Assembly: GCA_002490775.1 (NCBI GenBank)
Contig: DKUR01000021.1
Location: 1 to 8,928, forward strand
Reading direction: 5' to 3'
DNA: 8,928 bases
DNA from: Lachnospiraceae bacterium UBA7199
GTDB taxonomy: Bacteria; Bacillota; Clostridia; Lachnospirales; Lachnospiraceae
Shown: positions 5,399 to 8,928 of the stretch, piece by piece
How positions within the stretch are numbered: position 1 is the first letter of the stretch
How the letters are laid out: every line of letters starts with the position of its first letter
Notes under the pieces: generated by a model
Database searches by the model: none
The model's input: only the letters and a program-made list of their open reading frames with translations
What the model was told of the DNA's origin: nothing
Position numbers and translations under genes: made by a program

Positions 5399-6688
5399 AT
5401 GAAAGCATATAAAGATATGGATAGAGAAGAGCTGCTCTCATTAAAAGCGGCACTTGAGGAGGAATATAAAACACTTGAAGCAAAGCATCTTAATTTGAAT
5501 ATGGCAAGAGGAAAGCCAGGGCTTTCACAGCTTGCAATTACCATGCCTATGCTTGATGTAGTAAACAGTGACTCTGATATGAGAACTGTACTTGGTAATG
5601 ATACACGCAATTATGGCGATTTAGACGGTATTGGCGAAAGTAGACAACTTATGGCTGATATGATATCTGTAAAAAAAGACAATGTTATTGTATGTGGCAA
5701 TTCAAGCCTTAATATTATGTATGATACAGTTGCACGTTCAATGACGCATGGTGTTAATGGTTCTGTTCCATGGTGTAAATTGGATAATGTAAAGTTTTTA
5801 TGCCCTGTTCCAGGTTATGATAGGCATTTTAAGATAACAGAATTTTTCGGCATTGAAATGATAAATATTCCACTTTATGATGATGGACCAGATATGGATA
5901 TGGTAGAGAAGTATGTTAATAATGATGCTTCTGTCAAAGGTATCTGGTGTGTTCCAAAGTATTCAAATCCAACTGGTATTTCATATTCAGATGAAGTAGT
6001 AAGACGTTTTGCCAGATTAAAACCAGCAGCAGAGGATTTTCGCATTTATTGGGACGATGCTTATTGCATCCATCATTTGTATGAAGATATACAAGATGAA
6101 ATATTGAATATCTTAGAAGAGTGTGAGAAAGCAGGGAATCCAGATATGGTCTATATTTTTGCATCAACATCAAAGATTAGTTTCCCAGGTTCTGGTATAT
6201 CTGCTATAGCTGCTTCACCTAAAAATATTGAATTTATAATGAGCCAAATGGCAATTCAGACGATTGGACATGATAAAGTTAATCAGCTCAGACATGCAAG
6301 ATTTTTTAAGAATATTGAAGGACTTAAAAACCATATGAAACTTCATGCCAAACTTTTACGCCCAAAGTTTGCAGCAGTGTTAGATACGTTAGAAACAGAG
6401 CTTGCAGGACTTGAAATAGGAAGTTGGATTAAGCCAAGGGGTGGATATTTTATCTCATTTAATTCACTTCCAGGCTGTGCAAAGGACATTGTCGCTAAAT
6501 GTAAAGACCTTGGTGTAATTTTGACAGGAGCAGGAGCTACTTTCCCTTATGGCAAAGACCCAGATGATTCAAATATCCGTATTGCACCGACATTTCCTTC
6601 ACCTGAAGAGATGGAACAGGCAGCAAAGGTATTTGTACTTTGTGTAAAGCTTGTAAGTGTAGAAAGGATGTTAGATAAGATACAGTAA
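5399..6688 (+). CDS. PLP-dependent aminotransferase, aspartate aminotransferase type Ic-like (429 aa)
   Basis: This is a fold-type I pyridoxal-phosphate enzyme that moves an amino group between an amino acid and a 2-oxo acid in the cytoplasm. Its sequence resembles the Asp_aminotransf (PF12897) group. The motif MARGKP (35-40) is typical of that group. NPTG (190-193), Asp220 and Tyr222 in DDAYCIHHLY, the Schiff-base Lys259 in ASTSKISFPGSG, and the carboxylate-binding Arg394 in NIRIAP are all present, so it should be active. The length is normal and nothing is broken. The start at 5399 is chosen for GGAGGG at 5387-5392, six bases upstream; an in-frame TTG at 5360 has no ribosome site. It is monocistronic, with its own promoter and a strong terminator. 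Aspartate/2-oxoglutarate is the likeliest substrate pair, but this is inferred from the family. Confidence 0.93.
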   Translation: MKAYKDMDREELLSLKAALEEEYKTLEAKHLNLNMARGKPGLSQLAITMPMLDVVNSDSDMRTVLGNDTRNYGDLDGIGESRQLMADMISVKKDNVIVCGNSSLNIMYDTVARSMTHGVNGSVPWCKLDNVKFLCPVPGYDRHFKITEFFGIEMINIPLYDDGPDMDMVEKYVNNDASVKGIWCVPKYSNPTGISYSDEVVRRFARLKPAAEDFRIYWDDAYCIHHLYEDIQDEILNILEECEKAGNPDMVYIFASTSKISFPGSGISAIAASPKNIEFIMSQMAIQTIGHDKVNQLRHARFFKNIEGLKNHMKLHAKLLRPKFAAVLDTLETELAGLEIGSWIKPRGGYFISFNSLPGCAKDIVAKCKDLGVILTGAGATFPYGKDPDDSNIRIAPTFPSPEEMEQAAKVFVLCVKLVSVERMLDKIQ

Positions 6689-6712
6689 AAATTGTTTATA
6701 TTAATATTGTAA

Positions 6713-6761
6713 GCCTCGGTTGCCAGGTAGAAATAACTAGAATTTTCTGGCACTCCGAGGC
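6713..6761. terminator. Strong bidirectional terminator between aminotransferase and DUF3842 genes
   Basis: GCCTCGG (6713-6719) pairs with CCGAGGC (6755-6761), and just inside it TGCCAG (6721-6726) pairs with CTGGCA (6747-6752), with only a 1-by-2 base bulge between the stems. ATTTTG follows on the + strand. The hairpin stands between two convergent genes and should end transcription from both sides, better on the + strand because of the T-run. Confidence 0.87.
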
Positions 6762-6773
6762 ATTTTGTAATTT

Positions 6774-7187
6774 TCACTTTGTATTAATAATTTTTTTAAT
6801 ATTTTTGATAGCTTCTTGTATAAATTGTCCTGTATTAAAATCATGTACACCAACAATAACATTTCCACAATGACTAAATGGAATTAATATTTTTGTTGCA
6901 TTACTTCTTGCAACAGCCAAAGCCATTTTAGAAGTGACTTCACCAAGCATAGAATCTGCTATTACAATACCAACAGGACCTACAATAATATCAGCTGTAC
7001 GACATCCAACGACTACAGCATTTTCACCTGTTGCAGCACCATCTGCACCAGCTTTAAGCATTGCAGAAGCAGCAGTACTATTTGTTCCTACTGCTATAAC
7101 TTTTGTTGTTGGAAAATTTTGTTTTATTGCAATAACAAGTTGTTTGCCTATTCCTCCGCCTTGTGCATCTATTACTAATATTTTCAT
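6774..7187 (-). CDS. DUF3842 family protein (137 aa)
   Basis: This is a small cytoplasmic protein of uncharacterised family DUF3842. It opens with MKILVIDAQGGGIGK (1-15), a beta strand followed by a glycine-rich loop like that of nucleotide-binding Rossmann folds. Family-typical blocks follow: SAMLKAGADGAATGENA, GPVGIVIADSMLGEVTSKMA and ILIPFSHCGNVIVGV. No catalytic residues are known for the family, so no reaction is proposed. The start at 7187 is preferred because AGAGAAAGG (7197-7205) lies about nine bases upstream and the protein then begins exactly where the conserved fold does; a longer frame from 7256 adds 23 unconserved-looking residues and overlaps a small ORF. It appears to be the last gene of the XRE/nitrilase-GNAT operon and ends 13 bases from the terminator. 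Confidence 0.88.
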   Translation of the reverse strand: MKILVIDAQGGGIGKQLVIAIKQNFPTTKVIAVGTNSTAASAMLKAGADGAATGENAVVVGCRTADIIVGPVGIVIADSMLGEVTSKMALAVARSNATKILIPFSHCGNVIVGVHDFNTGQFIQEAIKNIKKIINTK

Positions 7188-7203
7188 ATTAAATAGCCTT
7201 TCT

Positions 7204-7284
7204 CTAACTTGCTTTTGAACGACACCACTGTATAACATCCATTTCAGTAAGCGCAAGATTACTTTTTATTAATTCATTACTCAT
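7204..7284 (-). CDS. Possible small protein (26 aa) coupled to the nitrilase-GNAT gene
   Basis: A short frame begins MSNELIKSNLALTEMDVIQW and ends CRSKAS. Its ATG overlaps the TGA of the nitrilase-GNAT gene as ATGA (7281-7284), and its own stop falls inside the ribosome site of DUF3842. It has no convincing Shine-Dalgarno of its own, so translation would rely on ribosomes finishing the upstream gene. No family is recognised. The composition is soluble, with one Cys and one Trp. It could be a real small protein, a relay that couples DUF3842 synthesis to the upstream gene, or the stump of a larger gene that has been lost. Confidence 0.42.
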   Translation of the reverse strand: MSNELIKSNLALTEMDVIQWCRSKAS

Positions 7285-8588
7285 AACTTACACACCATAA
7301 TATATTCTTCGGAATTTTCGTTCACTGTCTTAAATCCGATTTTCTTATACATTTTAACGGCATAATTTGTTTTCTGCACCGCCAAGGACACTTGTTTATA
7401 TCCCTGTTTTTTTAGCAGTTCAAGCATATTAATCATAAGTTTTGTACCAATGCCATGACCACGGTATTCCTTATACAGGGAAATAGCAAATGACGGCGTG
7501 TCATTATCCACATGACCATAATCGTTCATAATTCTTGTCCAGACTGCACCGACCACATTGCCGTCAATATCTGCTACCAGACAATTATCGCCTTTTCGAG
7601 CAGTGAAGTCATCTGTGTATACACGCAGTTCTGGTTTTTCAACAATATCCCTTGCAGGCGACTTTACACCATCAGGAATAAAAATCGCCTCATACAGAAA
7701 ATCTTTTAATAAGTCAATTTCGTCTTTACGAAGCTTGCGGATTTCATATTTCCATTCTGAAACCAAAATTTGATACGTTTCTGGGTGACGGTATTTATAC
7801 GCCATCACCTCATTTGCACGATATTCTCGCAGCAAATCAAGGTCAATATCTGCCACATAGATTCCTTCTTCACTTGGTGCTTCCATAATACACATATCAC
7901 GTGATTCTGGTTCATTTCGCAGCCATGCAATGCCATCAAAGACAGTGGAATGTCCATTGCAGTCAGGTTGTCCATCAGGATAGTTACAGGTGGCAATTGC
8001 AAGCATATTTTCGTAAGCTCTGGTGCGAAGTGCTGACAAACGGTTAATCTCCATTGGACAGGCATTTGGAACTAAAATCACTTCTGCACCTTTAAGCATC
8101 AAAATTCTTGCGCTTTCGGGGAATTCTCTGTCAAAACAAATCATAGAGCCAATCTTTACAGTACCTCTGCCAATATCTAAGTCTGCAACAAAAAAGTTTT
8201 CACCAGAAGATAACATTTTTTCCAAATCAAAGGCGCAAGTATGCACTTTGGAATAATGCAAAACTGCCTTTCCGTTTCTGTCAAAAAGTATAATAGAGTT
8301 CAGTGGTTTTGGATTATGCTTTTCGAGAAAAGTGATACCTATCGCTAACTGTAATTTTGCGGCGAGTTTGCCAAACTTCTGTATAAAATTATCATCTGAA
8401 GTAATAGATAAATCTTTTATAGCTGTCTCATCCTGTGGAATTAAATACCCATCACTCCACATCTCTGGGAATAAAGCAATGTCGGCATCCATAGCTTTTG
8501 CCTTTTCGCAGGCTGCTTTTCCTATTTGAAACTGTTCTTCTAAACTGTCTCCTGGAAGAAGCTGAAGCAATGCAATTTTTAAATTCAT
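7281..8588 (-). CDS. Carbon-nitrogen hydrolase (nitrilase superfamily) fused to a C-terminal GNAT domain (435 aa)
   Basis: The N-terminal part (about 1-275) is a nitrilase-superfamily amidohydrolase with its full catalytic triad: Glu42 in LFPEMW, Lys114 in HYSKVHT and Cys151 in SMICFDREFPE. Such enzymes cleave amide or nitrile C-N bonds through a cysteine thioester. The C-terminal part (about 281-435) is a complete GNAT acetyltransferase with the acetyl-CoA loop YRGHGIGTKLM (375-385) and the late motif NYAVKMYKKIGF. The frame is continuous, so this is a true two-domain protein rather than a sequencing merger. GAAAGG at 8599-8604 is about ten bases before the ATG. It lies 31 bases after the XRE regulator gene, in an apparent operon. 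The substrate is unknown; release of an amine by one domain and acetylation by the other is an inference. Confidence 0.93.
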   Translation of the reverse strand: MNLKIALLQLLPGDSLEEQFQIGKAACEKAKAMDADIALFPEMWSDGYLIPQDETAIKDLSITSDDNFIQKFGKLAAKLQLAIGITFLEKHNPKPLNSIILFDRNGKAVLHYSKVHTCAFDLEKMLSSGENFFVADLDIGRGTVKIGSMICFDREFPESARILMLKGAEVILVPNACPMEINRLSALRTRAYENMLAIATCNYPDGQPDCNGHSTVFDGIAWLRNEPESRDMCIMEAPSEEGIYVADIDLDLLREYRANEVMAYKYRHPETYQILVSEWKYEIRKLRKDEIDLLKDFLYEAIFIPDGVKSPARDIVEKPELRVYTDDFTARKGDNCLVADIDGNVVGAVWTRIMNDYGHVDNDTPSFAISLYKEYRGHGIGTKLMINMLELLKKQGYKQVSLAVQKTNYAVKMYKKIGFKTVNENSEEYIMVCKL

Positions 8589-8619
8589 TTATAATTTACC
8601 TTTCACATTGATTATTAGT

Positions 8620-8877
8620 TCATTGTTTTTTGATATCACATATTTTTGATATTATTTTTTCTCTGTCCTTTTCCGTTTCTACATATTTCAAAATGTCTCT
8701 TGGTTGCATTTCTAGAACACAACACAATCTATTTAATATTTCTAAAGATATGTTTGTATCTTTGTTTTTAAATTTATGCATTGTATCTTGTCCAAAAATA
8801 CCGCTTTTTCTTGCAACTGTGGTATTTATTCCAATTTCTGAAAGTTCTTGTATTATATCTATTTTATAAATTAACAA
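8620..8877 (-). CDS. XRE-family helix-turn-helix transcriptional regulator (85 aa, TTG start)
   Basis: This is a small Cro/C1-type DNA-binding protein. The helix-turn-helix (about 18-65) reads from NTTVARKSGIFGQDTMHKF through the helix ISLEILNRLCCVLEMQPRDILKYVE, a pattern typical of single-domain XRE regulators of the HTH_26 kind. A charged C-terminal tail (KDREKIISKICDIKKQ) follows. No ATG fits the N-terminus; the TTG at 8875-8877 is chosen because GAGGG at 8888-8892 lies ten bases upstream and the protein then starts as its family does (MLIYKI). The nitrilase-GNAT gene begins 31 bases after its stop, so it probably controls its own operon. It binds DNA as a dimer by analogy; its operator and signal are not visible. 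Confidence 0.85.
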   Translation of the reverse strand: MLIYKIDIIQELSEIGINTTVARKSGIFGQDTMHKFKNKDTNISLEILNRLCCVLEMQPRDILKYVETEKDREKIISKICDIKKQ

Positions 8878-8919
8878 ATTATTTTATCCCTCTTTTCAAT
8901 TTTTATAAATTTAATATAT

Positions 8920-8925
8920 ATTATA
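8920..8925 (-). promoter_or_regulatory. Possible -10 box for the XRE/nitrilase-GNAT operon
   Basis: TATAAT occurs on the - strand about 43 bases before the TTG start of the XRE gene. Its -35 partner would lie outside the window. The whole stretch 8895-8928 is nearly pure A/T, so a chance match is quite possible. Confidence 0.35.
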
Positions 8926-8928
8926 ATT

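Noticed and set aside
5395..6688. Aminotransferase as mobile-element cargo
   Set aside because: It has its own promoter and terminator, intact family motifs, and lies beyond the broken spore gene on the chromosomal side of the junction.
6774..7256. DUF3842 protein starting at 7256 (160 aa)
   Set aside because: The extra 23 residues do not resemble the family start, overlap the 26-codon ORF, and the best ribosome site precedes 7187.
7805..8065. 86-residue frame on the - strand within the nitrilase-GNAT gene
   Set aside because: It lies wholly inside a strongly supported gene in another frame and has no recognisable domain or ribosome site.

Overview
The window looks like a piece of a low-GC, spore-forming Clostridia chromosome (Lachnospiraceae-like; this is an inference) in which mobile DNA meets ordinary chromosomal genes. 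The reasons are the AT-rich composition, purine-rich Shine-Dalgarno sites, tandem large serine recombinases of the type common in gut Bacillota, a DUF3842 protein, and the remains of a SleC-like spore cortex-lytic gene. No rRNA, tRNA or CRISPR array was seen, and no gap between genes exceeds 300 bases.

Bases 1-3364 (+ strand) hold a tight recombination module. It starts with a small HTH/zinc-ribbon protein, probably cut off at the window's left edge, and a 58-residue SHOCT-like protein that overlaps it. Two large serine recombinases follow, the second starting inside the end of the first. Both keep the catalytic serine, the recombinase domain and a zinc ribbon. Only the second has the long coiled coil that usually controls synapsis and directionality; in the first it is missing while the tail after it is kept. 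A hairpin terminator closes the module. A GNAT acetyltransferase (3393-3914, - strand) converges on it and is a likely cargo gene with its own promoter.

Bases 3979-4730 are scar tissue. Four AT-rich repeats alternate as A-B-A-B about 20 bp apart, with an inverted copy beside the GNAT promoter. They end next to the relic of a third, TnpX/TndX-type serine recombinase that has lost both ends, including the catalytic serine region. The relic runs directly into the 3' side of a SleC-like gene (- strand), which keeps its start but has lost everything after about residue 163. The spore gene therefore appears to have been broken by insertion or deletion of mobile DNA.

Bases 5211-8928 look like ordinary chromosome. 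A divergent intergenic region carries a promoter for a PLP-dependent aspartate-type aminotransferase (5399-6688, +) and a possible SigK-type promoter for the broken spore gene. A strong hairpin (6713-6761) separates the aminotransferase from a convergent - strand operon that reads, in transcription order, XRE regulator, nitrilase-GNAT fusion enzyme, an unnoticed 26-codon ORF joined by an ATGA overlap, and DUF3842.

Nothing here is a clear new defence or biosynthetic system. The points most worth following are the unequal recombinase pair with its two small partner proteins, the A-B-A-B array at the apparent element edge, and the coupled XRE/nitrilase-GNAT/small ORF/DUF3842 operon.
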